In this document: in pieces, positions 28,182 to 37,400 of the stretch
Layout of the letters: every line of letters begins with the position of its first letter
Position numbering within the stretch: the first letter of the stretch is position 1
Assembly: GCF_008635795.1 (NCBI RefSeq)
Contig: NZ_VWRQ01000001.1
Location: 372,001 to 436,000 of the forward strand
Source: Paenibacillus tepidiphilus
Lineage (GTDB): Bacteria; Bacillota; Bacilli; Paenibacillales; Paenibacillaceae
DNA length: 64,000 bases
Direction: 5' to 3'
The notes under the pieces: model-generated
What the model was told of the DNA's origin: nothing
Seen by the model: the letters and a program-made list of their open reading frames with translations, nothing else
The model's database searches: none
Made by a program: the position numbers and the translations under genes

Positions 28182-29159
28182 ATGAAGATGCTGAATCCAT
28201 TGAACAAGCGGTTCTGGGGCGGTATTGTGCTGGCTCTGGTTGTATATGCGGTTATACAAATTCTCTTAACAACAGGAATATTTGATGATGTGACCCGCTC
28301 CACCCTGTTTCTGATCTGTATTAATATTATGCTGGCGGTTTCGCTTAACCTGATTAACGGTGTGACGGGGCAATTCTCCATCGGACATGCGGGATTTATG
28401 TCGGTAGGTGCTTATGTGTCGGCTATCCTGACACTGAATTTCGATGTTCCGTTTGTTCTGGCTTTGATTATTGCCGGCATTGTTGCCGCCTTATGCGGAA
28501 TTCTGATCGGTATTCCGACGCTGCGGCTGAACGGAGATTATCTGGCGATTGCGACCTTGGGCTTCGGTGAAATTATCCGCATCGTGATGCTGAACACCGA
28601 ATATGTAGGCGGGGCCTCAGGTCTGAGCGGTATTCCCAACAAGGCGACCTGGACAATCATGTTCCTGTTCACCCTGATCACCATTGTCATTATTACGAAT
28701 TTTATCCGTTCCACCCACGGCCGGGCTTGTATTGCCATCCGTGAGAATGAAATCGCCGCCGAAGCGATGGGCATTAATACGACGCTGTATAAAGTCATTG
28801 CCTTCTCGCTGGGTGCGTTGTTTGCGGGGATGGCCGGCGGCTTGTCCGCACACACCTTTTATGTTATCAATCCGGGCAGCTTCAACTTCCTGAAGTCGTT
28901 CGAGATTCTCGTTATGGTCGTATTGGGCGGACTGGGAAGTACAGCGGGTGCGGTCGTGGGGGCTGTTGTGTTGACCGTGCTGTTCACTGTACTGCAGGAT
29001 TTCCCGGAACTGCGGATGATTCTGTACTCGGGCATCCTGATTCTGATGATGATCTTCCGTCCAAAAGGACTCCTTGGCTCAACCGGCATCTCACTTAAGA
29101 AATTTGCCAAGAAGGAGGCGACCAAGAATGACAGCATCTCCAGCGAAAGTGCTTCTTGA
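28182..29159 (+). CDS. livM: Branched-chain amino acid ABC transporter permease LivM
   Basis: About 325 residues when started at ATG 28182 behind AGGTGGGACGG (GTG 28173 also possible). Family signatures are NLINGVTGQFSIGHAGFMSVGAY, LRLNGDYLAIATLGFGEIIRI and RENEIAAEAMGINTTLYK. With LivH it forms the membrane channel. Its 3' end overlaps livG by 32 bp. Confidence 0.95.
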   Translation: MKMLNPLNKRFWGGIVLALVVYAVIQILLTTGIFDDVTRSTLFLICINIMLAVSLNLINGVTGQFSIGHAGFMSVGAYVSAILTLNFDVPFVLALIIAGIVAALCGILIGIPTLRLNGDYLAIATLGFGEIIRIVMLNTEYVGGASGLSGIPNKATWTIMFLFTLITIVIITNFIRSTHGRACIAIRENEIAAEAMGINTTLYKVIAFSLGALFAGMAGGLSAHTFYVINPGSFNFLKSFEILVMVVLGGLGSTAGAVVGAVVLTVLFTVLQDFPELRMILYSGILILMMIFRPKGLLGSTGISLKKFAKKEATKNDSISSESAS

Positions 29160-29910
29160 CGTCAAAGGAGCCAGCCGTTCCTTCGGTGGATTGAAGGCGC
29201 TCAGCGAAGTTTCCCTTCATATTAATAAAGGCGAGCTGATTGGTCTGATCGGTCCGAACGGTGCAGGAAAGACGACATTGTTCAACCTCCTGACCGGTGT
29301 GTATCCGCCATCCAGCGGAACGATCATTCTGAATGACCAGTCCGTCGGAGGGATGAAGCCTTACAAGATCAACCGGATGGGCGCAGCCCGTACCTTTCAG
29401 AATATCCGGCTGTTCACGGCGATGACCGTGCTCGACAACGTCAAGATTGCCTACCACCAGCATGCCAAGCATTCGATGTTCACGTCGATGCTTCGCCTGC
29501 CCAATCATTTCAAAGGTGAAGACGTCATTACCCGGCAAGCCATGGAAATGCTCAAAATCTTCAATCTGGCAGACCAGGCCCATGAATTTGCCGGCAACAT
29601 GAGCTATGGCAACCAGCGGCGCCTGGAGATCGCCCGCGCTCTGGCGGCGGGGCCGAAGCTGCTGCTGCTGGATGAACCGGCGGCGGGGATGAATCCGAAC
29701 GAAACCCGCGATCTGATGAATCTGATCGCCTGGATCCGCAAGGAATTCGATCTCACGATTCTGCTGATCGAGCATGATATGTCGCTTGTTATGGGGGTAT
29801 GCGACCGGATTTATGTTCTGGACCGCGGGATGCTGATTGCCGACGGGACGCCTGTGGAGATCCGGAACAACCCGAAGGTTATCGAAGCATATCTCGGACA
29901 GGAGGCGTAG
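29128..29910 (+). CDS. livG: Branched-chain amino acid ABC transporter ATPase LivG
   Basis: A 260-residue ATPase starting at ATG 29128 behind AAGGAGGCGACCAAGA, inside the 3' end of livM. Walker A GPNGAGKTTL, the LivG-specific GAARTFQNIRLF, signature SYGNQRRLEIARAL, Walker B LLLLDEPAAGMN and the H-loop LLIEHDMSLV are all intact. Confidence 0.96.
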   Translation: MTASPAKVLLDVKGASRSFGGLKALSEVSLHINKGELIGLIGPNGAGKTTLFNLLTGVYPPSSGTIILNDQSVGGMKPYKINRMGAARTFQNIRLFTAMTVLDNVKIAYHQHAKHSMFTSMLRLPNHFKGEDVITRQAMEMLKIFNLADQAHEFAGNMSYGNQRRLEIARALAAGPKLLLLDEPAAGMNPNETRDLMNLIAWIRKEFDLTILLIEHDMSLVMGVCDRIYVLDRGMLIADGTPVEIRNNPKVIEAYLGQEA

Positions 29911-29915
29911 GACTT

Positions 29916-30620
29916 ATGTTATCAGTACAGGGGATCAATGTATTTTACGGAGCCATCCACGCCTTGAAGGACCTGAGCATCACCGTAAATGAAGGTGAAA
30001 TCGTTACGTTGATCGGGGCCAACGGTGCCGGTAAATCGACGCTGCTCAAGACTTTGTCGGGCCTGCTGAAGCCGAAGACGGGCACGGTTGAATTTCTCGG
30101 TAAATCGATTACCAACCAAAGCGTGCAGGCCATTGTAAAGCAGGGGCTGATTCACTGCCCCGAAGGCCGGCGCGTATTTGCCAACATGTCGGTAGAGGAG
30201 AATCTGGAGCTTGGCGCCTACCTGCAGAATTCCAGCAGTCTGGCTGCCGATTTCGATAAAGTCTACAAGACCTTTCCGCGGCTCCTGGAGCGCAAGAAGC
30301 AGCTGGCCGGCACCTTGTCCGGCGGCGAGCAGCAGATGCTGGCCATGGGCCGCGCCCTGATGGGTCATCCCAAGCTCCTGCTGCTGGATGAACCGTCCAT
30401 GGGACTTGCGCCGCTGCTGGTGCAGGATATTTTCCGGATTATCCAGGAGGTCAATGCCACGGGCACTACGGTGCTGCTTGTTGAACAGAACGCCCACCAG
30501 GCGCTAAAGATCGCCCACCGGGCTTATGTGCTGGAGACCGGCAGAGTGGTGCTTGAAGGGGATGCCAAGGCATTGGCCGATTCCGAAGATATCAAATCCG
30601 CTTATCTCGGCGGGCATTAG
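29916..30620 (+). CDS. livF: Branched-chain amino acid ABC transporter ATPase LivF
   Basis: A 234-residue ATPase starting at ATG 29916 behind GGAGGCGTAGGACTT. Walker A GANGAGKSTLL, the LivF block GLIHCPEGRRVFANMSVEENL, signature LSGGEQQMLAMGRAL, Walker B LLLLDEPSMGLAP and LLVEQN (Gln-Asn at the H-loop position, as usual for LivF). It pairs with LivG. Confidence 0.96.
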   Translation: MLSVQGINVFYGAIHALKDLSITVNEGEIVTLIGANGAGKSTLLKTLSGLLKPKTGTVEFLGKSITNQSVQAIVKQGLIHCPEGRRVFANMSVEENLELGAYLQNSSSLAADFDKVYKTFPRLLERKKQLAGTLSGGEQQMLAMGRALMGHPKLLLLDEPSMGLAPLLVQDIFRIIQEVNATGTTVLLVEQNAHQALKIAHRAYVLETGRVVLEGDAKALADSEDIKSAYLGGH

Positions 30621-30691
30621 AGCTTCATCTTTAGTTGCGGCATCAAAGAAATACTATATAAATATATTATTTTGTGGGAGGCTGGAAGAGG

Positions 30692-31885
30692 ATGAAAAAA
30701 ATCGGGGCCATTATTATGACAACACTGCTTGCGGGGTCTTTGCTGGCAGGCTGCGGCAACAACGCTGAGAACAACGCATCCGGAGGCAGCGGCAATTCCG
30801 GCGGAGACACGATCAAGATCGGGGCGGACCTGGAGCTTACAGGCGGCCAGGCATCTTTCGGCGACTCCGCACTCAAAGGCGCACAGCTGGCGGTCAAAGA
30901 AATCAACGATGCCGGCGGCGTACTCGGCAAGAAGCTTGAGCTGATTGAAGCGGACAATGCTTCGAAGTCCGAGGAAGCTACACGCGCAGCGCAAAAGCTG
31001 ATCACCACCAACAAGGTAGTAGCCATCATCGGGTCGACCACTTCCACGAATACACTCGGTATCGTACCGGTTGCCCAGGAAAAGGGTATTCCGCTGGTCA
31101 GCTCTTCGGCAACCAACCCTAAGGTAACAGTCGACGAACGCAGCGGTGAGCTGAATGAGTGGGTCTTCCGCGCTTCCTTCATCGATCCGTTCCAAGGAGA
31201 AGTAATGGCTAACTTTGCTACCGATACCCTGGGTGCCAAAACAGCAGTTATTTATACCGATACTTCCAGTGACTATTCCAAGGGTCTGCAGACTTTCTTT
31301 GAAGAAACCTTCACCAAAAACGGGGGTACTATCGTCAGCCAAGAATCCTACCAACAGAAGGATTCCGACTTCAAAGCCGTGCTGACACGCATTAAAGAAG
31401 CTAATCCGGATGTGATTTACCTGCCGGGCTATTATGAAGAAGTAGGCAAAATCATCAAGCAGGCCCGCGAAATGGGCATCACTGTTCCGTTCATGGGCGG
31501 CGACGGCTGGGATTCCCCGCAGCTGGCGGAGATTGCCGGAGCCGAAGCGCTTGAGAACACCTTCATGTCCAACCACTACTCGCCGGAGGATACAGCCCCT
31601 GAAGTGAAGACCTTCGTGGACGCATTCAAAGCTGCCAACGGCGACCTGGTGCCGGACGGTATGGCCGCACTCGGCTACGATGCCGTGAAGCTGATTGCCG
31701 ACGCCATCACCCGTGCGGATTCCACAGAGCCTGAGAAGCTGAGAGACGCTCTGGCCGCCACAAAGGATCTGCAGCTTGCTACAGGCAAGATTTCCATGAA
31801 CGAAACCCATGACCCGGTAAAAGCCGCAGTCGTGCTGAAATTTGTGGACGGCAAGCAAACTTTTGAAGCCAAGGTTAATCCTTAA
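30692..31885 (+). CDS. livJ: Branched-chain amino acid-binding lipoprotein LivJ
   Basis: A 397-residue periplasmic-binding-type lipoprotein starting at ATG 30692 behind GGAAGAGG. The signal peptide ends in the lipobox LLAGC, followed by a Gly/Ser/Asn linker. The mature part opens KIGADLELTGGQASFGDSALKGAQLAVKEINDAGG, as in LivJ/LivK proteins. It delivers ligand to LivHM at the membrane surface. It is the last gene of the operon. Confidence 0.94.
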   Translation: MKKIGAIIMTTLLAGSLLAGCGNNAENNASGGSGNSGGDTIKIGADLELTGGQASFGDSALKGAQLAVKEINDAGGVLGKKLELIEADNASKSEEATRAAQKLITTNKVVAIIGSTTSTNTLGIVPVAQEKGIPLVSSSATNPKVTVDERSGELNEWVFRASFIDPFQGEVMANFATDTLGAKTAVIYTDTSSDYSKGLQTFFEETFTKNGGTIVSQESYQQKDSDFKAVLTRIKEANPDVIYLPGYYEEVGKIIKQAREMGITVPFMGGDGWDSPQLAEIAGAEALENTFMSNHYSPEDTAPEVKTFVDAFKAANGDLVPDGMAALGYDAVKLIADAITRADSTEPEKLRDALAATKDLQLATGKISMNETHDPVKAAVVLKFVDGKQTFEAKVNP

Positions 31886-31988
31886 GGCGTTTGGCCGCAT
31901 ATAATAAGGCGAGCAATGGTTAAACTTTAGTAGACTGTGTTTATTAAATCGGGGAGACCCTTGTCTCCCTGCATGTACCTTAATGAGA

Positions 31989-32015
31989 AGAAAGGCTCCC
32001 TTTGGGCCTTTCTTT
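31989..32015 (+). terminator. Terminator after the liv operon
   Basis: AGAAAGG and CCTTTCT arms with a short loop end in TTTT. A second GGGAGAC / GTCTCCC hairpin stands just upstream (31952-31969). Confidence 0.7.
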
Positions 32016-32067
32016 TCGCATCCCAAGAAATGTGCCCAGAGCTATGGGAATAAGGAGGTAATACGCT

Positions 32068-33204
32068 ATGATTGTCGGCGTGCCCAAAGAGATCAAGAAT
32101 AACGAGAACCGTGTATCCATGACACCGGCCGGGGTTGAAGCATTGTGCAGGGCCGGCCATGAAGTCTATGTCCAGGCGTCGGCCGGAAGCGGGAGCGGCT
32201 TTGCCGACCGGGAATATGCCGGGAAGGGAGCGGTGATCCTTGAAACGGCTGCAGAGGTCTGGAAAAGGGCCGAGATGATTATCAAGGTTAAGGAACCGTT
32301 GCCTGAGGAGTACGGTTATTTTCGCAAAGAGATGATTCTGTTTACGTACTTGCATCTGGCTCCTGAAGCGGCGCTCACGAAGGCACTGGTGGACAGCGGG
32401 GTTACTGCAGTCGGTTATGAGACGATTCAACTGGAGGATGGCTCACTGCCGCTGCTGACGCCGATGAGCGAGGTGGCCGGCAGGATGGCGGTGCAGATCG
32501 GGGCGCGGCTGCTGGAGAAGCCGCATGGCGGCAAGGGAATACTGCTTAGCGGTGTACCCGGCGTGCCGCCGGGAGAGGTGGTTATTGTAGGCGGGGGTGT
32601 TGTCGGCACCAATGCGGCCAAGATGGCGCTTGGGCTGGGGGCCCGCGTAACCGTGCTGGATTTGAACGCAAGCCGGCTGCGTGCGCTCGATGACATATTT
32701 GGCGGCAGGCTTAATACGGTAGTGTCCGACGCTTACCAGCTGGAGCAGGCGGTACGCAAGGCAGATCTGCTGATTGGGGCAGTTCTGATTCCGGGAGCCC
32801 GTGCACCGAAGCTTGTGAAGGAGGATATGGTGCGGCAGATGAGTGAGGGCTCCGTTATCGTTGATGTCGCCATTGACCAGGGCGGCTCCGTGGAGACGAT
32901 TGACCGGATCACCACGCATGAGAACCCCACGTATGTGAAGCATGGAGTAATTCATTATGCGGTGGCCAATATGCCTGGGGCGGTAGCCCGCACCTCGACC
33001 CTTGCATTAACGAATGTAACGGTCCCCTATGCGCTGCAGATTGCCGGTCAGGGCATCCGGGAAGCGGCACGAAGCAACCCGGCGATCGCGCGCGGTATAA
33101 ATGTAGCGGCCGGCCATGTCACCAATGCGGCAGTAGCCCGCAGTCTGTGCTATGAGGCAGCCGATGGCTTGCAGTCGCTTGGAGAGCAAAGAGGAGAAGC
33201 GTGA
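32068..33204 (+). CDS. ald: Alanine dehydrogenase
   Basis: A 378-residue NAD-dependent alanine dehydrogenase converting L-alanine to pyruvate and ammonia. The opening [23 protein letters not shown] is diagnostic. The catalytic Lys is in IKVKEPL (near residue 75) and the His in LHLAPE (near 96), and the Rossmann motif is [13 protein letters not shown] (near 175). Its own ribosome site (TAAGGAGGTAATACGCT) follows the liv terminator, and a strong terminator closes it, so it is likely a single-gene unit. Confidence 0.97.
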   Translation: MIVGVPKEIKNNENRVSMTPAGVEALCRAGHEVYVQASAGSGSGFADREYAGKGAVILETAAEVWKRAEMIIKVKEPLPEEYGYFRKEMILFTYLHLAPEAALTKALVDSGVTAVGYETIQLEDGSLPLLTPMSEVAGRMAVQIGARLLEKPHGGKGILLSGVPGVPPGEVVIVGGGVVGTNAAKMALGLGARVTVLDLNASRLRALDDIFGGRLNTVVSDAYQLEQAVRKADLLIGAVLIPGARAPKLVKEDMVRQMSEGSVIVDVAIDQGGSVETIDRITTHENPTYVKHGVIHYAVANMPGAVARTSTLALTNVTVPYALQIAGQGIREAARSNPAIARGINVAAGHVTNAAVARSLCYEAADGLQSLGEQRGEA

Positions 33205-33232
33205 TTCTTCTGGAGCTAGCTGAGGCCTGTCC

Positions 33233-33277
33233 GGGAAGCAGTATCTGACACGGGGATATGCTTCCCAAAGTTTTTTA
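33233..33277 (+). terminator. Terminator of ald
   Basis: GGGAAGCA and TGCTTCCC arms flank a 26-nt loop and are followed by AAAG and a TTTTTT run. Confidence 0.75.
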
Positions 33278-33286
33278 AATAAAGTA

Positions 33287-33315
33287 TTGCCAAAGTCGTT
33301 ATGATTTGATATACT
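33287..33315 (+). promoter_or_regulatory. Promoter of the tRNA-Glu/Leu pair
   Basis: TTGCCA at 33287-33292 and TATACT at 33310-33315 are spaced by exactly 17 bp, 36 bp before tRNA-Glu. Confidence 0.75.
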
Positions 33316-33351
33316 CATTTTTGTTGTGACGAAGAAATAAATAATAAATAT

Positions 33352-33426
33352 GGCCCGTTGGTCAAGGGGTTAAGACACCTCCCTTTCACGGAGGTAACAT
33401 GGGTTCGAATCCCATACGGGTCACCA
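33352..33426 (+). tRNA. tRNA-Glu (TTC), CCA encoded
   Basis: The acceptor GGCCCGT pairs with ACGGGTC, the anticodon arm CTCCC TTTCACG GAG carries TTC, the T-arm contains GGTTCGAATCC, and CCA is encoded. It is followed 3 bp later by tRNA-Leu. Confidence 0.97.
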
Positions 33427-33429
33427 TAT

Positions 33430-33512
33430 GCGGTAGTGGTGGAATGGCAGACACGCTATCTTGAGGGGGTAGTGGGCGTACGCTCGTGGAGGTTCGAGTC
33501 CTCTCTACCGCA
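33430..33512 (+). tRNA. tRNA-Leu (GAG), copy 1
   Basis: An 83-nt class II tRNA: acceptor GCGGTAG / CTACCGC, anticodon stem CTATC / GGTAG with loop TTGAGGG (GAG), long variable arm, T-arm GGTTCGAGTCC; CCA not encoded. An identical gene lies at 35048-35130. Confidence 0.96.
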
Positions 33513-33523
33513 TAATAACGAAG

Positions 33524-33552
33524 AAGGACCTTTAGCGATAAGGGTCCTTTTT
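33524..33552 (+). terminator. Terminator of the tRNA-Glu/Leu unit
   Basis: AAGGACC and GGGTCCTT arms are followed by TTTT. Confidence 0.85.
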
Positions 33553-33589
33553 AGTATTCTCTTTGACTTGCTGTTATTGGGCACTGCCC

Positions 33590-34219
33590 TTATTTCGAGA
33601 AGGCTCCTGCATACCGGGGATACAATTGGCGAATACAGTCCGGACAGATATCATGGGTGAATTGGAGAGATAGCTCCTTCTGCAAAAAGTGTTCCATCGT
33701 CACCCACTCCTCCCGGCGATTGCGGATGGATTTGCAGGAGGCGCAGATGGGAATAAGACGGGCTGCGGACGGACGGTAAGAATGTATCCGTGCATGCTCC
33801 GGCTGCTGGCCGGAGCTGGCCGCTCCCAGATCCTCCAGCGAGAGAATAAAGCTTCGAACTGTCTCTGGCTCTGCGGTTCCGGCCAGCAGTGGAAATGCTT
33901 CAAGGCGGAAATACCGGGTGTTCAGGCTGCTGCATTTCAGCTCCAGATGGGCGACGGCAACCAGACGTAGATCCTGCAGAAGAGGCTGCAGGGCATCGGC
34001 AACACCGGCAGGACCGGATGGATCGGCAGTCCAGGCGTGCAATAACCCCGAATAGTGCTGCCCAATCCATAGTTTGGCAGAGGGTAAGCCGTAATAACGG
34101 CTGAAGTCCTGCAGACTCTCGCCCGTGTGTAGAACCATTCCTGAATCGTCAATAACCAGTGCGTGATGCGGCAGTGCAGCAATAGAACGGATAAGGGATG
34201 CAGAGATCGGGATAGGCAA
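33590..34219 (-). CDS. PAS-like sensor protein with C-terminal cysteine motif
   Basis: A 209-residue protein starting at TTG 34219 behind AAGGAGCGATAACCA. The N-terminal half reads like a PAS domain (HALVIDDSGMVLHTGESLQDF, then a central FRLEAFPLL strand). The C-terminus (IPICASCKSIRNRREEWVTMEHFL to HDICPDCIRQLYP) matches the CxxC-CPxC module often found after PAS, kinase or GGDEF proteins. No output domain is attached, so it may sense a signal for a partner. It lies between the two tRNA-Leu copies. Confidence 0.75.
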   Translation of the reverse strand: MPIPISASLIRSIAALPHHALVIDDSGMVLHTGESLQDFSRYYGLPSAKLWIGQHYSGLLHAWTADPSGPAGVADALQPLLQDLRLVAVAHLELKCSSLNTRYFRLEAFPLLAGTAEPETVRSFILSLEDLGAASSGQQPEHARIHSYRPSAARLIPICASCKSIRNRREEWVTMEHFLQKELSLQFTHDICPDCIRQLYPRYAGAFSK

Positions 34220-34255
34220 TGGTTATCGCTCCTTGGATCTTGCAGAATAATAAAG

Positions 34256-34453
34256 CTAATACGGCGGGAGATTGAGCAGCTCCGAGATTTGCCTGCGGTA
34301 GCGTTCAGCCTTGCGGGTGCCGTGGATCAGATTGGAGAGCCGGTATTGAGGAATTCCGTATAATTCACAGAATTTCTTCTGGTCCAGCTGAAGTTCCGTC
34401 AGCCGCTGCTTGATTGCCCAGCCGTAAGGGGTTACAGGACGTTTGCTGTTCAA
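34256..34453 (-). CDS. Small helix-turn-helix protein (65 aa)
   Basis: Starts best at TTG 34453 (AAGAGGTG six nt upstream). The 65 residues read as one Xre-like DNA-binding domain (WAIKQRLTELQLDQKKFCELYGIPQYRLSNLIHGTRKAERY). It is divergent from the Xre regulator at 34597, with 143 bp of AT-rich sequence between, an arrangement like a phage-type switch, though no other phage gene is present. Confidence 0.72.
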   Translation of the reverse strand: MNSKRPVTPYGWAIKQRLTELQLDQKKFCELYGIPQYRLSNLIHGTRKAERYRRQISELLNLPPY

Positions 34454-34596
34454 AGGTTTCACCTCTTATCGGTAATCCTGTCATGTGGTATAATGATTCT
34501 GCTAATAATAGCTAATTATATACTTTTTTACGTCATTTTACAATAAAAATTACTTTATTGCGCCATTTTTTATTCTCAGCGGAGGGATGTTGGCTG

Positions 34597-34965
34597 ATGT
34601 CGTCGATTTATGAGCGGATTGAATACCTTATTAAACAAAAGGGAATGACCAAGAAGGCGTTTTGCGAACAATTGAATATCAGCACCGGCAATATGGGTGA
34701 CTGGAAACGCGGCAAGTCGACGCCCGGTACACATAAACTGATTGAGATCGGTGCCTTTTTCCATGTCAGTCTGGATTGGCTGATCCTGGGCAAAACCGCC
34801 GCCGAAATGGTCCGCGAGAACGGCGGAGCGTATTTTCCTGCGCCAATACGGCAATTGAATGGCCACAAGGAAGAGTTGCAGCCGGAAGAAACGAAATTTA
34901 TTGAGGAGTATATTGAATTTACCCGCTATCGCAGGCTGAAGGACAAGGAGATAAACCCTGAATAA
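34597..34965 (+). CDS. Xre family transcriptional regulator
   Basis: A 122-residue protein starting at ATG 34597 behind GGAGGGATGTTGGCTG. The helix-turn-helix spans residues 4-60 (IYERIEYLIKQKGMTKKAFCEQLNISTGNMGDWKRGKSTP), followed by a helical tail. Family members repress phage or stress genes; the target here is not known. It ends 82 bp before tRNA-Leu copy 2. Confidence 0.88.
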   Translation: MSSIYERIEYLIKQKGMTKKAFCEQLNISTGNMGDWKRGKSTPGTHKLIEIGAFFHVSLDWLILGKTAAEMVRENGGAYFPAPIRQLNGHKEELQPEETKFIEEYIEFTRYRRLKDKEINPE

Positions 34966-35047
34966 AGGGTCTTTACTTTTTGTCACGTCAGAGTTATAAT
35001 ATTGAATGTTGCCCTCAAATGATGATTACCTTTGAAGCAGTCACCGC

Positions 35048-35130
35048 GCGGTAGTGGTGGAATGGCAGACACGCTATCTTGAGGGGGTAGTGGGCGTACG
35101 CTCGTGGAGGTTCGAGTCCTCTCTACCGCA
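35048..35130 (+). tRNA. tRNA-Leu (GAG), copy 2
   Basis: Identical over 83 bases to the gene at 33430-33512, but the flanks differ: TCACCGC before and TAATTGTTC after. It has its own terminator and no visible close promoter pair. The two copies are in direct orientation about 1.6 kb apart. Confidence 0.96.
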
Positions 35131-35149
35131 TAATTGTTCTACAGCGAAA

Positions 35150-35180
35150 GACCCTTGCTCAGCAAGGGCCTTTTCTATTT
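35150..35180 (+). terminator. Terminator of tRNA-Leu copy 2
   Basis: CCCTTG and CAAGGG arms around a short loop, followed by CCTTTTC and a T-rich stretch. Confidence 0.75.
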
Positions 35181-35198
35181 TTCACATTGGACAGCAAC

Positions 35199-35230
35199 AA
35201 AGCCGCCTTCTCCTCCGAAGGCGGCTTTAC
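35199..35230. terminator. Bidirectional terminator
   Basis: A perfect 12-bp inverted repeat, AAAGCCGCCTTC and GAAGGCGGCTTT, around TCCTCC. It sits 13 bp past the end of the GyrI-like gene on the minus strand and would also stop read-through from tRNA-Leu. Confidence 0.85.
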
Positions 35231-35241
35231 TGCGTGATGCG

Positions 35242-35889
35242 TTATTTTTGGACTACAGGAACACATAAATGCGCTCTGAACCGTTCGTCATTGGGCCCGG
35301 ATTCCTCGGTAAAGTTGATAAAGAATACGCCTTCTTCATTGAAGCGGTAGTCCGAGGCCGGCAGCCACTCCTGCTGGATATAGTTCCATGTATTGAAGTA
35401 GGCTTCACCGGGAGCGCCTTTCGCTACAAAAATGGCGTATTTGGAAGGAGGGTAGGTCCGGCTTGCCAATCCTTCTGGAATCGTGCCGCAATCATCGACT
35501 TCCACAGCCAGGAAGAAATTGCTGTTCCAGGCGCTCGCTTCCCAAAGCTGCGGAACCTCCCGGCATTCTTCAAAGATTCCCAGATAGCAGCCGCTGGCCT
35601 GCACCTTGCCGGGGATGGAGTCAAATTTGCCGTCAATATTGAAGTCGCCGAAGACATGACTCCAAAGGTCGGGATAAGGCTCTCCGTCTGCGTCGGCATT
35701 ATGCCAGCCGATGGTCTGCAGATCGGGCAGATCCAGCAGATAAGGTGCTTCTCCGCCGATGGAATCCGTCCGCAGGGGTTCATCCTTGTGCAGCTGCTGG
35801 CGGATGAGTTCAATGACGCGCGGGCGCAGCTTGGGGGCGAAGCTTTCGGCATGTTGTGCCGGGTTGATTTGTCGCAAAGGTTCGGACAT
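35242..35889 (-). CDS. GyrI-like / effector-binding domain protein
   Basis: A 215-residue protein starting at ATG 35889 behind AAGGAGGAACC. After a 50-residue N-terminal part, it resembles the GyrI-like effector-binding fold (YLGIFEECREVPQLWEASAWNSNFFLAVEVDDCGTIPEGL, YAIFVAKGAPGEAYFNTWNYIQQEWLPASDYRF). It lies 87 bp downstream of an AraC regulator whose C-terminus has the same kind of domain, so both may answer to related small molecules. Confidence 0.78.
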   Translation of the reverse strand: MSEPLRQINPAQHAESFAPKLRPRVIELIRQQLHKDEPLRTDSIGGEAPYLLDLPDLQTIGWHNADADGEPYPDLWSHVFGDFNIDGKFDSIPGKVQASGCYLGIFEECREVPQLWEASAWNSNFFLAVEVDDCGTIPEGLASRTYPPSKYAIFVAKGAPGEAYFNTWNYIQQEWLPASDYRFNEEGVFFINFTEESGPNDERFRAHLCVPVVQK

Positions 35890-35976
35890 AAGTGGGGGTT
35901 CCTCCTTAACATCGACTAATTGTCGTTTGCAATACTTCCATTATAGATAGGATTTAAGGATGGCGATTGTCCGTTC

Positions 35977-37260
35977 TTAACAGCTTGCCTCCGTGACAGG
36001 AATGCAGATCTGCATGCCGGACTCTGTATAGCTTGCGTTGACGGTATAGAGGGCAAAGGGCTCGCCGCATTGAACAAAGGGGCTTTCCTCCCGCAGCCAG
36101 CGGCTCATCACTTCGACAAGTCTTCCGTAGTCTCCGTGGCTTTCCGTGTCCATTACGGCATGAAGACCGCCTGCCAGCTGCTCTATGGACAGACCGCCAC
36201 CGGCAGGGGGACTACACGCAGTAGGCGGAAATGTGGCACCGCACCGGTATTCATCGTTTCCGATCTGAATCAATACAACGCCGGGCGGCTCCCCGCCCGC
36301 ATGCCTGATCCATTCCAGCAGCTGCATGGAGGCTTGTTCCTCAGCTCCGGCACCTGCCGCACAAGACATGATATAGCGCTGTTCCTTTAATACGGAAATG
36401 CTGATCAGGTAGCTGCTTTGTTTTTTGACGAGCGGCAAGCTCAGGCGGAGTTCCTTTACGTTACCGGAATTGCCGATCAGAAATTCCTCATAACAATGCT
36501 CTCCCGAGAGTGCGAACATACTGGTGGCCAGCCATCGGCTGTACAGTTCATTCCAGGCGCTGTAAATGCCGCTGTCCCACGGTACGCTAAGTAATGCAAA
36601 CTCTCCGCCCGCAAGCTCTCCAGGGATAATGGAGTGATAACCCGCCTGCACCAAAGCGCTGCGCCAGAACTCAGGGGCATTGGTCTGAATGAACAGGCTG
36701 TAGGAAGTGGGGGCGGCATGAGCATTGTTCAGGTGGGTAATTCCAAATATCCGGAAATGCTCTCCCAGGTGCCGGGCGTACAGGATTGCCGGCTGGAGTG
36801 CGCAAATGGCTTGATGCTCAATATGGTCCGTTGCAGAGGTGTATATTCCGGTTATCCCGCAAAGATTCCGCTGACTCAGAACCTTGACATGGCCCGAAGC
36901 AAGCGGAACGGTAAGTGAGACCGGCGGAAAGGTGAAGTAGACGGGACTGCGCCTGTACTCCATGGGGGTCATGCCGATGATTTTTCTAAACACCTTAGAG
37001 AAGGAGGGCAGAGAGTCAAAGCCGTTGTCCAGGGCAATTTCGGTAATGCTGAGGCCGGAGGTTTTGATTTGGAGGCAGGCGCTGCTGATTCGCCTTTTGC
37101 GGATATAGTCTTTGACGCTGTGTCCGGAGACCCGGTAAAATTCCCGGTACAGCTGCATCAAGGAAACAAAGCCGCTCCGGGCAATGTCAACCAGATCAAT
37201 CTCCTCGCATAAATGGTCTTCGATATAGTCAAAGGCTTGCTTGAGGTAAGCTTTCTCCAT
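35977..37260 (-). CDS. AraC family regulator with GyrI-like effector domain
   Basis: A 427-residue protein starting at ATG 37260 behind GGAGGAGGGACGCGG. Residues 1-105 contain the two helix-turn-helix units of the AraC domain (SLMQLYREFYRVSGHSVKDYI and ITEIALDNGFDSLPSFSKVFRKIIGMTP). The remaining 300 residues are an effector-binding region with a GyrI-like central part (residues about 125-265). Rob/BmrR-type regulators use such domains to sense drugs or metabolites. Confidence 0.9.
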   Translation of the reverse strand: MEKAYLKQAFDYIEDHLCEEIDLVDIARSGFVSLMQLYREFYRVSGHSVKDYIRKRRISSACLQIKTSGLSITEIALDNGFDSLPSFSKVFRKIIGMTPMEYRRSPVYFTFPPVSLTVPLASGHVKVLSQRNLCGITGIYTSATDHIEHQAICALQPAILYARHLGEHFRIFGITHLNNAHAAPTSYSLFIQTNAPEFWRSALVQAGYHSIIPGELAGGEFALLSVPWDSGIYSAWNELYSRWLATSMFALSGEHCYEEFLIGNSGNVKELRLSLPLVKKQSSYLISISVLKEQRYIMSCAAGAGAEEQASMQLLEWIRHAGGEPPGVVLIQIGNDEYRCGATFPPTACSPPAGGGLSIEQLAGGLHAVMDTESHGDYGRLVEVMSRWLREESPFVQCGEPFALYTVNASYTESGMQICIPVTEASC

Positions 37261-37342
37261 CCGCGTCCCTCCTCCAGAAATTCCCTTCCTTGAATACTGA
37301 TATTCCCTAAATCCAATCTATTTCCCTGTTTGCAGCCAAAAA

Positions 37343-37385
37343 AAACTCCCCGGTGCGGCGCAGTGCCGTACAGAGGAGCCCGGGG
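37343..37385 (-). terminator. Terminator of the glutathione peroxidase gene
   Basis: On the minus strand, CCCCGG and CCGGGG arms enclose a loop with its own smaller stem and are followed by A and eight T. Confidence 0.7.
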
Positions 37386-37400
37386 ACGTTAAGAATTTAA

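Noticed and set aside
34256-34965. A prophage based on the divergent helix-turn-helix pair
   Set aside because: No integrase, structural or lysis gene is nearby; two regulators alone are not enough.
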